Below are positions 1 through 6,776 of a stretch of 33,886 nt of DNA, in pieces. The stretch lies in assembly GCA_002391465.1 (NCBI GenBank), contig DGFC01000102.1, positions 4,778-38,663 of the forward strand, read 5' to 3'. Source of the stretch: Firmicutes bacterium UBA3910. Lineage in GTDB: Bacteria; Bacillota; Limnochordia; Darwinibacteriales; Darwinibacteriaceae. Positions within the stretch are counted from its first letter, which is position 1; the number at the start of each line of letters is the position of its first letter. The notes under the pieces are model-generated. The model was given only the letters and a program-made list of their open reading frames with translations, was not told the DNA's origin and made no database searches. The position numbers were made by a program, and so were the translations under genes.

Positions 1-24
1 GCTCTACCATTGAGCTACCGAGGA
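1..24 (-). tRNA. tRNA-Asn, 5' part only (cut by window edge)
   Basis: Read on the minus strand, this gives a tRNA 5' half: acceptor strand TCCTCGG, T8-A9, then the D arm GCTC-AATGGTA-GAGC. The anticodon lies outside the window, so the isotype rests only on resemblance of acceptor and D arm to bacterial tRNA-Asn. A good promoter precedes it. Contigs often break in tRNA genes because these are repeated. Confidence 0.6.
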
Positions 25-38
25 ACAACGCTAATCAT

Positions 39-67
39 ACTTTAGCATAGGTTTTATTGGTTGTCAA
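39..67 (-). promoter_or_regulatory. Sigma-A-type promoter for the tRNA
   Basis: On the minus strand there is a perfect -35 TTGACA (67-62), a 17-base spacer, and a -10 TAAAGT (44-39), about 15 bases before the tRNA 5' end. This is the spacing expected for a stable-RNA promoter. Confidence 0.65.
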
Positions 68-164
68 GGGTCGAAATGCATTTTTGTAACCAAAAGGACA
101 CTCCCCTCATATTCTGTTGTTAAGCCGTAGTCCAACGGTATTGCTTAGCAAAGGAGGAGTGACT

Positions 165-938
165 TTGGAAAGAAAAGAGGAACTAATTCAGGAACAGGTA
201 CTCCAGAATGACCCGGAAGATATGATGCGCGTTTCCAACCAGCCCACGGTCTGCCAAGCAGGCACATTCCGCTATGTGGTCGAACGGGGAGACACCATGT
301 TTACGATAGCCCAGCGCTTCGGCGTTTCGCTACAGGCCCTTATCCAGGCCAATCCCCAGATTCCCGACCCAAGCAGAATCAGACCGGGCCAGATTGTCTG
401 TGTCCCCTTTTTCAATTGTCCGACCAACACCTTCAGTTATATAGTCCAGCGCGGCGACACCATGTTCAGCATCGCCCAGATGTTTGGCGTTTCACTCCAA
501 GCTCTGATTCAAGCGAATCCCCAGGTGCGCAATCCCAATCAACTTTACCCGGGCCAAAATGTGTGCGTGACTCAGGCAGAACCGCCGCCGCAGACCTGTC
601 CTCCCGGTACGTTCCCCTACACAGTCCAGCAGGGCGACACAATGTTCTTAATCGCCCAGAGGTTTGGAGTTTCCTTGAACGCCCTGATCCAGGCTAACCC
701 GCAGATTCCAAATCCCAATCTCATTTTCCCGGGACAAATCGTCTGCGTTCCCACCGGACCGCCTTCAGGAGTATGCCCTCCGGGCACCTTCCGCTACACG
801 GTCCAGCCCGGCGACACCATGTTCCTCATTGCCAGGAGATTTGGGGTTTCACTGGATGCTCTAATCCGCGCTAACCCACAGATCGCCGATCCGAACCGGA
901 TCATGCCGGGGCAAATTGTCTGTGTACCGAATCGGTAA
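165..938 (+). CDS. Four-LysM-domain protein, probably spore coat/cortex associated
   Basis: The 257-residue protein consists of a short acidic N-terminus (about 36 residues) followed by four LysM domains at about residues 37-81, 92-135, 152-196 and 212-255. Each carries the Tyr-x-Val-x-x-Gly-Asp-Thr-Met-Phe start and Pro-Gly-Gln end typical of LysM, which binds N-acetylglucosamine polymers. There is no signal peptide or membrane segment, which fits SafA-like spore-coat LysM proteins deposited from the mother cell. That location is inference. The start is the TTG at 165, which sits 7 bases after AAGGAGG (151-157); an upstream in-frame TTG at 117 has no such site. Each LysM is bracketed by two cysteines exactly 49 residues apart. 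Confidence 0.85.
   Translation: MERKEELIQEQVLQNDPEDMMRVSNQPTVCQAGTFRYVVERGDTMFTIAQRFGVSLQALIQANPQIPDPSRIRPGQIVCVPFFNCPTNTFSYIVQRGDTMFSIAQMFGVSLQALIQANPQVRNPNQLYPGQNVCVTQAEPPPQTCPPGTFPYTVQQGDTMFLIAQRFGVSLNALIQANPQIPNPNLIFPGQIVCVPTGPPSGVCPPGTFRYTVQPGDTMFLIARRFGVSLDALIRANPQIADPNRIMPGQIVCVPNR
252..923 (+). repeat. Four 150-base Cys-to-Cys LysM coding repeats
   Basis: Units at 252-401, 417-566, 597-746 and 774-923 each run from a cysteine codon to a cysteine codon and are exactly 150 bases long. The linkers are 15, 30 and 27 bases. The encoded units are highly alike, which suggests recent duplication within the gene. Confidence 0.8.
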
Positions 939-946
939 AGGATTGA

Positions 947-989
947 AGCCTGCACCTTCTGGTCATACTACCCAAAGGAGGTGCAGGCT
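947..989 (+). promoter_or_regulatory. Hairpin covering the ribosome binding site of the next gene
   Basis: AGCCTGCACCT (947-957) is perfectly complementary to AGGTGCAGGCT (979-989). The stem extends inward through one G-U pair to 960/976, leaving a loop of about 15 bases. The downstream arm contains the AGGAGG at 976-981, so the folded RNA would hide the ribosome binding site of the gene at 994. Only a poor T run follows (CTCTTTA), so an intrinsic terminator is less likely than a translational switch, though it could serve as either. Confidence 0.55.
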
Positions 990-993
990 CTTT

Positions 994-1242
994 ATGATCA
1001 AAGCTGAGGTCTCGTTCTACCCCATGGACTCCACCGAACTGGACAACATAGCCGGGCTCACCACCCGTTTTTTGGAAGAACACGCTTTGGACTATGACTC
1101 CTATTTCGGGAGCACATCCTTGAACACAACCATATACGGAGAATCGGACGAAGTGTGGCATGCACTGCGCCAATTGTTTCAGGAAAACCAACGGCAAGAT
1201 CGGGAGGTGATAATGGTCGCAACCCTGATCAATTGGGGATAA
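994..1242 (+). CDS. Thiamine-binding/YkoF-like small protein (MTH1187/YqgV type)
   Basis: The 82-residue protein starts Met-Ile-Lys-Ala-Glu-Val-Ser-Phe-Tyr-Pro and ends in a beta strand with Met-Val-Ala-Thr-Leu. Length and pattern (strand, helix, strand, Gly-rich turn, Thr-Thr-Ile-Tyr-Gly-Glu, helix, strand) match the one-domain thiamine-binding/YkoF-like superfamily. Members of that family bind thiamine or hydroxymethylpyrimidine in the cytoplasm. The family call is by pattern recognition and is moderate. The start is ATG 994 behind AGGAGG (976-981); the spacing of 12 is longer than usual, and this site is buried in the hairpin at 947-989. No thiamine biosynthesis gene is nearby. Confidence 0.55.
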   Translation: MIKAEVSFYPMDSTELDNIAGLTTRFLEEHALDYDSYFGSTSLNTTIYGESDEVWHALRQLFQENQRQDREVIMVATLINWG

Positions 1243-1270
1243 CTTTATTGAGAAATTTGGCACAATCCCC

Positions 1271-1299
1271 TTGACTACTACCCCTAAATTTGTTACGCT
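1271..1299 (+). promoter_or_regulatory. Likely promoter of the FMN-binding protein gene
   Basis: TTGACT (1271-1276), a 17-base spacer and TACGCT (1294-1299) form a plausible sigma-A promoter; the -10 is weak. Just downstream (1301-1320) lies an imperfect palindrome, AATGTGAAA-A-TTTCAACATT, at about the transcription start, where a repressor would act. Confidence 0.45.
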
Positions 1300-1346
1300 G
1301 AATGTGAAAATTTCAACATTCAATACAAAGGAATGGGGTTGTGCAA

Positions 1347-2036
1347 ATGAAAAGACTGAGTTTTGTACTGGCGTTAGTTCTAGTGCTCTCCATTGGTGTA
1401 CAGGCCGCCTGGATTGACGGAACTTACGAAGGCTGGTCCGATGCAGGTCCCAACGGCTGTCAATACGCAAAGGTATTTATCGAAGACGGGAAAATCACCG
1501 CCGTTATTCTGCGGGAACTCACGGGCTTGTATGTAGAGAAGGATTTCTCCAAATACAACTGGCCAGAAGCTGGCGAAGCAGCTCGCACCCTGCCTGCCCA
1601 GTTTGTAGCTAACCAGGCGGCTGAGGCTGACATCGTCACCAAAGCTACCGGCAGCAGCGAAGGTTACATCCAGGCCGTTGAGCGCGCTCTCGTTCGGGCT
1701 AGCGATGTCAAACCGGACAAAAAATACTTTGACGGCACATTCATCGGCCGCTCCGAAGTCTCTACCTATGGCGGTTATTACAAAGTAGTTTGGGTAACCC
1801 TGAAAGATGACAAAGTGGTAGACTACAAAGTACAGAGGGTTCTCCCCGATATGACCATCCAAGATCCTTCCGTTGAAGTGTACAACTGGCCCTTGGAACT
1901 GGCTCGGGAAAGCTATAAAGAGGCTGCCCTTGTAAGCGAACCTGGTTTTGTAGACATTATCTCCGGCGCAACCGGATTGACCATCCAGTCTAACCACGCA
2001 GTACGTGACGCCTTAGATAAGGCTCGCATCCAGTAG
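1347..2036 (+). CDS. Secreted tandem FMN-binding-domain protein
   Basis: A signal peptide (about residues 1-20, hydrophobic, ending Val-Gln-Ala) is followed by two FMN_bind-type domains. Each begins Asp-Gly-Thr-Tyr/Phe and ends in an Asp-x-x-Ser/Thr-x-Ala-Thr motif. The second carries a classic Asp-Ile-Ile-Ser-Gly-Ala-Thr site, where ApbE links FMN to the Thr. The first has the degenerate Asp-Ile-Val-Thr-Lys-Ala-Thr. The protein is likely an extracytoplasmic covalent flavoprotein that carries electrons. The start is ATG 1347; a GTG at 1341 in the same frame sits better behind AAGGA (1328-1332) and is possible. It is transcribed alone and ends at a strong terminator. An apbE gene lies at 18.6 kb in the same window. 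Confidence 0.85.
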   Translation: MKRLSFVLALVLVLSIGVQAAWIDGTYEGWSDAGPNGCQYAKVFIEDGKITAVILRELTGLYVEKDFSKYNWPEAGEAARTLPAQFVANQAAEADIVTKATGSSEGYIQAVERALVRASDVKPDKKYFDGTFIGRSEVSTYGGYYKVVWVTLKDDKVVDYKVQRVLPDMTIQDPSVEVYNWPLELARESYKEAALVSEPGFVDIISGATGLTIQSNHAVRDALDKARIQ

Positions 2037-2053
2037 TTTCAATCCAGATACAA

Positions 2054-2092
2054 AAAAGAAGCATCTGGCCCCGCCAGATGCTTCTTTTGTTT
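2054..2092. terminator. Bidirectional intrinsic terminator
   Basis: A 16-base perfect stem (2054-2069 with 2073-2088), loop CCC, is flanked by an A run on the left and a T run on the right. It lies between the convergent FMN-binding gene and fabI and can stop transcription from both sides. Confidence 0.9.
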
Positions 2093-2121
2093 CCATTCCC
2101 CTATTCCCCATCTCTGGTTCC

Positions 2122-2889
2122 TTAGATTCCCATAATACTGTAACCCGCATCAACATAAATTGTCTCGCCCGTGATGGCGCTGGCCAAATCACTTACTAGA
2201 AACGCAGCGGTGTTGCCCACATCCCTACCGGCAACTGACTTTTTCAGGGGTGCTTTCCCTTCGTGCAGTGCGAGCATCTGCAAGAATCCGCCTACGGCCC
2301 GGGCAGATGCGGTGTTAATGGGTCCGGCTGAAATGGCATTCACCCTCACCCCAGCCGGCCCCAAATCATAGGCCAAATACCGCACACTCGCCTCCAGTGC
2401 AGCTTTAGCTACACCCATCACGTTGTAACCGGGAAAGACCTTCTCCGCTCCGTAATAGGATAGGGTAACAATGCTTGCTCCATCGCGGAAAACCGGAGTA
2501 AGTGCCCTGGCTAAAGCAACCAAAGAAAAGGTGCTTACTTCTAAAGTGGATAAGAAATGCTCCCGTTCGGTGAACAAAAAGGGATTTTCCAGTGCCTCCC
2601 GGGGTGCAAAGGCCAGGCTGTGCACCAGCCCATCGAGCATGCCCGCCCGTTCGTGAATCTCCTCCGGCAGCATATCAATCTGTTCAGGAAACGAAACGTC
2701 GCAGGGAATTAAAGCCAAGGGCTTCTGTTTCAGCTCTTCGGCCAATTTCTCCACCCGAGACGGCATCCGCTCGTTTTGATAGCCCAGAATCAGGGCTGCG
2801 CCCTGTTCATCCATGGCTTGGGCCACTTTCCAGGCGATGCTGTGTCTGTTGGCGATGTTGAAAATGGCGATGTTCTTGCCCTGCAGCAC
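2122..2889 (-). CDS. fabI: Enoyl-[acyl-carrier-protein] reductase, FabI type
   Basis: This is a 255-residue short-chain dehydrogenase that reduces trans-2-enoyl-ACP in fatty acid elongation. The FabI catalytic set is present: Tyr145 in Leu-Ser-Tyr-Tyr-Gly-Ala, then Tyr155-x6-Lys162 in Tyr-Asn-Val-Met-Gly-Val-Ala-Lys. The C-terminal Thr-Gly-Glu-Thr-Ile-Tyr-Val-Asp-Ala-Gly-Tyr segment is typical. The N-terminal dinucleotide loop reads Asn-Ile-Ala-Asn-Arg-His-Ser-Ile-Ala-Trp-Lys, whereas FabI usually has Gly at the first and last of these positions. The start is GTG 2889, 7 bases from GGGGTG (2902-2897); the TTG at 2895 would be too close. It follows rex on the same strand with a 33-base gap. 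Confidence 0.9.
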   Translation of the reverse strand: MLQGKNIAIFNIANRHSIAWKVAQAMDEQGAALILGYQNERMPSRVEKLAEELKQKPLALIPCDVSFPEQIDMLPEEIHERAGMLDGLVHSLAFAPREALENPFLFTEREHFLSTLEVSTFSLVALARALTPVFRDGASIVTLSYYGAEKVFPGYNVMGVAKAALEASVRYLAYDLGPAGVRVNAISAGPINTASARAVGGFLQMLALHEGKAPLKKSVAGRDVGNTAAFLVSDLASAITGETIYVDAGYSIMGI

Positions 2890-2922
2890 AACCAAACACC
2901 CCGCTTCAGATGCTGAAATACT

Positions 2923-3573
2923 TTAGTTATCGCGAGCGTTCATGTAAAAGGCCAACCGCAACAGGCTGTCAGTCAGTTGAATATTCTCCACCAATACGCC
3001 CCTCGGCACAACCGGATGGATGGGAGCGAAATTCCAAATACTGTCTACTCCACCCTCCACCAGCACATCCACAACCTCCTGGGCCGCCTCTTTAGGCGTG
3101 GCCACAATGGCCATGTCACACTTGCTCTTCTTTAAGTAGGCCGGCAAATCCTTAAATGGCCTAATAACCTTTCCGCTGTGGTAATTACCTATAAGTACTG
3201 GATCAACATCAAAGATTGCGTTAATAACAAAGCCCTGCTCCCGGAACGAATCGTAACTGGCCAATGCCTTACCTAAATTGCCCGCACCTACCAAAACGGC
3301 CGAGTAGGTCCGAGTTAGACCAAGGATTTTCTCCAGCTGACGCAGGAGATCACTTACCTTGTAACCATAGCCTTGCTGGCCAAACGACCCGAAATGACTC
3401 AAGTCGGATCGAATTTGGGCTGCTGTACAACCCACCGCCTCCCCAAACTGGGCGGAAGAAATACGTTCTACTGATTGGCTCCGCAGATCTAATAAATGGC
3501 GATAATAAATAGGTAGACGGGAGACAACTCCCTGTGGTATGACTAATCCTTTGCTCCTCTTCTTAGCTGCCAT
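2923..3573 (-). CDS. rex: Redox-sensing transcriptional repressor Rex
   Basis: The 216-residue protein has an N-terminal winged helix (about residues 10-80) and a Rossmann domain with Val-Gly-Ala-Gly-Asn-Leu-Gly (95-101). It senses the NADH/NAD+ ratio and represses fermentation and electron-transfer genes when NADH is low. The recognition-helix segment reads Gln-Ile-Arg-Ser-Asp-Leu-Ser-His-Phe-Gly, where most Rex proteins have Arg-Lys-Asp-Leu. The C-terminal swap helix ends Leu-Leu-Arg-Leu-Ala-Phe-Tyr-Met. It fits an anaerobe that also has Rnf. The gene precedes fabI on the same strand, and a weak terminator separates it from the gene upstream. Confidence 0.95.
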   Translation of the reverse strand: MAAKKRSKGLVIPQGVVSRLPIYYRHLLDLRSQSVERISSAQFGEAVGCTAAQIRSDLSHFGSFGQQGYGYKVSDLLRQLEKILGLTRTYSAVLVGAGNLGKALASYDSFREQGFVINAIFDVDPVLIGNYHSGKVIRPFKDLPAYLKKSKCDMAIVATPKEAAQEVVDVLVEGGVDSIWNFAPIHPVVPRGVLVENIQLTDSLLRLAFYMNARDN

Positions 3574-3614
3574 ATTTCTTCTCCTTCCCGTGTTGATTCA
3601 GTATTAAGTTCCAC

Positions 3615-3636
3615 AAAAAGGGCTTGTTCCCTTTTT
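3615..3636 (-). terminator. Probable weak intrinsic terminator upstream of rex
   Basis: AAAAAGGG (3615-3622) pairs with CCCTTTTT (3629-3636) over a six-base loop. On the minus strand the stem ends in a T run just after the stop of the exported protein gene at 3644. The stem is short with only three G-C pairs, so its strength is uncertain. Confidence 0.45.
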
Positions 3637-3643
3637 CACGAGC

Positions 3644-4117
3644 CTAAAAGATCTCAATCTCCCTCTCCGCCGCTAGGATATAACCGCCCAGTTCATCCCG
3701 GACTGTGATTACAGTGACATATGTCCCCCTGGGCGCCCAGCGAGGTACGTTGACCCAAATGTAGAACCACAGCGTTTCGGGAGGATTGGGGGAAGTCTCA
3801 TCGAACTCAATAATGTCGGCCTGTTTAAACAAGGGAAATCCCCAGGTAGTTTTGAGGCCCACATCCACCGCCACATGATAGGAATACAGATCACCGTGGG
3901 CAGCTGTGGTGAACCCCGCCAGTTCGAGGTAGGCGTAGGCCATCTGCCCTTTGGGAAAACGGCCGGTGGGGTTGGGATCGTAATCACCTTGATCGCGCAC
4001 TTCATAGGCCCAGTCGGCGACGGCGAGGTATAGATCCCCCGCTTCCTTTTCGCGCGCGTAAACCTGTGAAAAGGGTAGACAGGCCATTAAAATACAGACT
4101 ATTAACAATCTCAACAT
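3644..4117 (-). CDS. Small exported protein of unknown function
   Basis: The 157-residue protein has a clear signal peptide (about residues 1-21, Leu/Ile/Val-rich, ending Val-Tyr-Ala). The mature part is rich in aromatic residues and beta strands, ending Gly-Thr-Tyr-Val-Thr-Val-Ile-Thr-Val-Arg-Asp, which suggests an immunoglobulin-like or other beta-sandwich domain. I do not recognise a family. The start is ATG 4117 behind GGGGG; a GTG two codons upstream (4123) overlaps that site. It diverges from the plus-strand gene at 4188. Confidence 0.65.
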   Translation of the reverse strand: MLRLLIVCILMACLPFSQVYAREKEAGDLYLAVADWAYEVRDQGDYDPNPTGRFPKGQMAYAYLELAGFTTAAHGDLYSYHVAVDVGLKTTWGFPLFKQADIIEFDETSPNPPETLWFYIWVNVPRWAPRGTYVTVITVRDELGGYILAAEREIEIF

Positions 4118-4187
4118 AATCACCCCCGATTCTAGCTAGGAATAAGTACTCTTTTGTGTAATAATTAGATTGGGAAGGAATGAGACG

Positions 4188-4502
4188 ATGATAAAGGGTT
4201 TAGATAAAGGAAAATGGACTCGTCCCACCGATAAGTCCGCCGTTTATCTCGAATTCGCCCCCGGTGCCAAGTGGGGCGTCAGGGTAACACTGATGGAGTA
4301 TGATGCCAGGGTCGAAGCGGTTAACGGCCCTAAAGGTACTTGGTACAAAGGCCCCGAACGCTACAGTACTCTCGTCCGCCGCCCCAACTTCTTAGAGCGT
4401 ATTCGCGGTATTACACTGGAAAGCAAGATTCTCGAGGCAGTTGAGGAAAAACGCCGCGTTGCCGAAGAGGAAAACAGGCGTACCCGACTGCTTGATTCCT
4501 AG
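4188..4502 (+). CDS. Hypothetical protein, first gene of the phosphoesterase cluster
   Basis: The 104-residue protein is strongly basic and ends in a Glu/Arg/Lys-rich helix (about residues 78-104). The first part looks beta-rich (Trp-Gly-Val-Arg-Val-Thr-Leu-Met-Glu-Tyr). I do not recognise a family. No signal peptide is seen, so it is probably cytoplasmic. The start is ATG 4188, 9 bases after AAGGA (4174-4178). It lies 47 bases before the metallophosphoesterase gene and is probably cotranscribed with it and the ParB-like gene. Confidence 0.6.
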   Translation: MIKGLDKGKWTRPTDKSAVYLEFAPGAKWGVRVTLMEYDARVEAVNGPKGTWYKGPERYSTLVRRPNFLERIRGITLESKILEAVEEKRRVAEEENRRTRLLDS

Positions 4503-4549
4503 GGGAGTTCTTGCAGAGTACACGAGAATTACGTTGGGAGGATCTTATT

Positions 4550-5149
4550 TTGAAGCTGCTAATTGTCGGCGACACGGTCGACCCTCAATTATACGATCAT
4601 TTTAGGCGCGAACGCTTCCCGGAAAGAATTGACGCTATTTTATCCGTGGGCGATCTGCCTCCCTGGTATTTGTCATATCTTATGTCCGTCTTCAATGCCC
4701 CCCTCTATTACGTCAGGGGCAACCACGATGACAGTTACGATATTAACCCACCTGACGGTGGAGATAACATCCACGGCAAGGTAATCACCTTCCGGGGCTT
4801 AACAATGATCGGTTTTGAAGGTTCCATGTTTTATCATCATCCATCTGCCGTTCAGTATACCGAAAGGCAGATGCGGGCTGTCTGGCGCCGGATGGCCTGG
4901 CGATTTATGTTCGGCCGGAAAATCGACATAGTCCTAACCCATGCTCCTCCCTTTGGCATTCATGATGCGGAAGATCAATGCCATAGGGGGTTTTTAACCT
5001 TTTCGCGGATCATTCAGAAGTACAAACCGCGTTACTTCATCCACGGCCATACCCATCTCAATTATGGGCTGAAGCAGAACCGTATCGATGTTGTGAACGA
5101 CACTACCGTGATCAACGGCTACGGTTTTCATATCTTGGACATTGATTAA
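4550..5149 (+). CDS. Calcineurin-like metallophosphoesterase
   Basis: The 199-residue protein carries the metallophosphoesterase motifs in order: Gly-Asp8, Gly-Asp35, Gly-Asn58-His59-Asp60, Thr-His131-Ala-Pro and His165-Gly-His167-Thr-His169. These bind two metals for phosphate ester hydrolysis. The first motif is Asp-Thr-Val rather than the usual Asp-x-His, so one metal ligand is absent or supplied elsewhere. The substrate is unknown. The start is TTG 4550, 8 bases after GGGAGG (4536-4541); an upstream in-frame TTG at 4511 is less well placed. It is followed after 36 bases by the ParB/sulfiredoxin-like gene, suggesting a shared function. Confidence 0.85.
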   Translation: MKLLIVGDTVDPQLYDHFRRERFPERIDAILSVGDLPPWYLSYLMSVFNAPLYYVRGNHDDSYDINPPDGGDNIHGKVITFRGLTMIGFEGSMFYHHPSAVQYTERQMRAVWRRMAWRFMFGRKIDIVLTHAPPFGIHDAEDQCHRGFLTFSRIIQKYKPRYFIHGHTHLNYGLKQNRIDVVNDTTVINGYGFHILDID

Positions 5150-5185
5150 TGGTTGATTGATCATCATTCAGCTGGAGTGAATGCT

Positions 5186-6112
5186 ATGAGACCACGGGGT
5201 AACACCGCTCAATCGTTTGCTGATTCAAAGGATAGATATCAGCTTACCGATTCCCTTGACCTCGGTTTACGTACCGTACCAGTGGCAAACATAGTTGGTT
5301 CCGTAAACCGGTGGCGTGATTTTGATGCCCGTTTTCGCATTAAGAACCCCGCCTCCATTGAGCGCTATCAGCGCATCAAGCGGGCTGTGGAACGGGGCGT
5401 GATCCTGCCCCCCGTTATCCTCTACAAAGTCCGGGACAAGTATTATGTCATGGATGGCAACCACCGGGTCTCAGTTGCCAAGGAAGTGGGCCAAGCGTAT
5501 ATCGACGCGGAAGTGATCGAATTCTTCCCCCCCGGCGATTCAGAGTTCAACCTGCTCTGGCGTGAACGCTCCATTTTCGAGATGAAAACGGGACTGCGGG
5601 ATATCATCTTCACCGAACTTGGTTCCTACGATAAACTGCTGATGCAGATTGAGGACTTCCGCAGGGAAGAAGCGGAAACAGAAGACTATCCCCTCTCCCT
5701 CAAAGAGGCCAGCGCCCGCTGGGAGCAGGATATTTACCTCCCAGTGGTTGCCCTGATCAAAAAGCAGCGCCTGTTAGACGATTTCCCCAACCGGACTGAG
5801 GCGGATCTTTTCCTCTACGCTTCCTATCATAAAGTGGCCAAAAGCCGCTTGACTAATCAAAATGTAAGCTACCGGGACGCCTTAGCCGATTTCAAAGTGG
5901 AGCATCCACATAAAACCTTCGCGGAGCAGCTCATGGAACTGGTAACAGGCCTCTTCGCTCCCGATGCCCGTGACAACTGCCCCCGCGGCTTAATCATTGA
6001 TGAGGACGGCTTAGTACGGGTCACAAACGACTGCCGCGGCTGTGGACGCTGCACAAACGGCGACAGCAGACTGAACGGAACAGCCTACAGAGATCCACTG
6101 GAGGGGCCGTAA
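5186..6112 (+). CDS. ParB/sulfiredoxin-fold protein with C-terminal cysteine cluster
   Basis: Residues about 28-115 form a ParB N-terminal/sulfiredoxin-like domain with Met-Asp90-Gly-Asn-His-Arg-Val-Ser-Val-Ala, the segment that in this fold binds nucleotide phosphates. The middle (about 120-250) is alpha-helical and unassigned. The C-terminus holds four cysteines, Cys265 and Cys283-x2-Cys286-x2-Cys289, likely to bind zinc or an iron-sulfur cluster. Total length is 308 residues. Function is unknown; enzymes and regulators both use this fold. The start is ATG 5186, 8 bases after TGGAG; a TTG at 5153 has no ribosome binding site. It follows the phosphoesterase gene and precedes nth by 25 bases. 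Confidence 0.7.
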   Translation: MRPRGNTAQSFADSKDRYQLTDSLDLGLRTVPVANIVGSVNRWRDFDARFRIKNPASIERYQRIKRAVERGVILPPVILYKVRDKYYVMDGNHRVSVAKEVGQAYIDAEVIEFFPPGDSEFNLLWRERSIFEMKTGLRDIIFTELGSYDKLLMQIEDFRREEAETEDYPLSLKEASARWEQDIYLPVVALIKKQRLLDDFPNRTEADLFLYASYHKVAKSRLTNQNVSYRDALADFKVEHPHKTFAEQLMELVTGLFAPDARDNCPRGLIIDEDGLVRVTNDCRGCGRCTNGDSRLNGTAYRDPLEGP

Positions 6113-6137
6113 TAGATATACGAGGTGAAAAAAGATA

Positions 6138-6776
6138 ATGGACGACCTGCAGGGCCAGCTGGATAAACTGGCAGCCATGTACCCTGGAGAAAAGACAGAT
6201 CTCAACCACAGCAATCCCTTTGAACTCTTGGTTGCCACCATCCTCTCCGCCCAGTGCACTGATGAGCGAGTGAATACTATTACCGCTAAGCTCTTCCCCG
6301 CCTTCCCCACGCCTGAGGCGCTAGCCCAGGCCAGCTTTGAACAGGTTGCGGACTTAATCAAAAGCGCCGGCCTGTGGCGGACCAAAGCCCGTAATTTGAT
6401 CCTCATGGCCCAGATCCTAGTGGAAGAATACGATGGACAAGTCCCTAACACCCGGGAAGACCTGGAAAAACTGCCGGGAGTAGGCCGCAAGACGGCCGGC
6501 GTGGTTTTGGCCAACGCCTTTGACATCCCGGCCATAGCAGTGGACACCCACGTCTTCCGCGTTGCTAACCGTTTAGGTTTGGCCGACGCCAGCGATCCCC
6601 TAGAAACGGAAAAGCAGCTGATGGAAGTCCTTCCCCAGGAGTACTGGATTAGGGCCCACCGCTGGTTGATCAGGCATGGGCGGGTGATATGCAAGGCGCG
6701 CAGTCCCCTCTGTTCCCAATGCCCCCTGCAACCCCACTGCAGTTATTTTCAAGCCCTAGAGGAAAAAGAAAGCTAA
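6138..6776 (+). CDS. nth: Endonuclease III (DNA glycosylase/AP lyase)
   Basis: The 212-residue protein removes oxidised pyrimidines from DNA and cleaves abasic sites. It has the helix-hairpin-helix Leu-Pro-Gly-Val-Gly-Arg-Lys-Thr-Ala with the catalytic lysine, and the catalytic aspartate in Val-Asp-Thr-His-Val. A 4Fe-4S loop, Cys-x6-Cys-x2-Cys-x5-Cys, lies near the C-terminus. Length is normal for the family. The start is ATG 6138 behind GAGGTGA. Its last 21 bases overlap the end of the convergent antiporter-like gene. Confidence 0.97.
   Translation: MDDLQGQLDKLAAMYPGEKTDLNHSNPFELLVATILSAQCTDERVNTITAKLFPAFPTPEALAQASFEQVADLIKSAGLWRTKARNLILMAQILVEEYDGQVPNTREDLEKLPGVGRKTAGVVLANAFDIPAIAVDTHVFRVANRLGLADASDPLETEKQLMEVLPQEYWIRAHRWLIRHGRVICKARSPLCSQCPLQPHCSYFQALEEKES

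Noticed and set aside
89..116. Possible SigK-like promoter (AC, 17 bases, CATATTCTG) before the LysM gene
   Set aside because: It would suit a spore-coat gene, but the match is loose and short motifs like this occur by chance.
117..164. Upstream TTG start for the LysM protein
   Set aside because: No ribosome binding site in front of 117, while AAGGAGG at 151-157 is ideally placed for TTG 165.
6011..6694. A 227-codon open frame on minus, opposite nth and the ParB-like gene
   Set aside because: nth is certain on the other strand with its catalytic and Fe-S motifs; the antisense product has low-complexity Ser/Arg composition.
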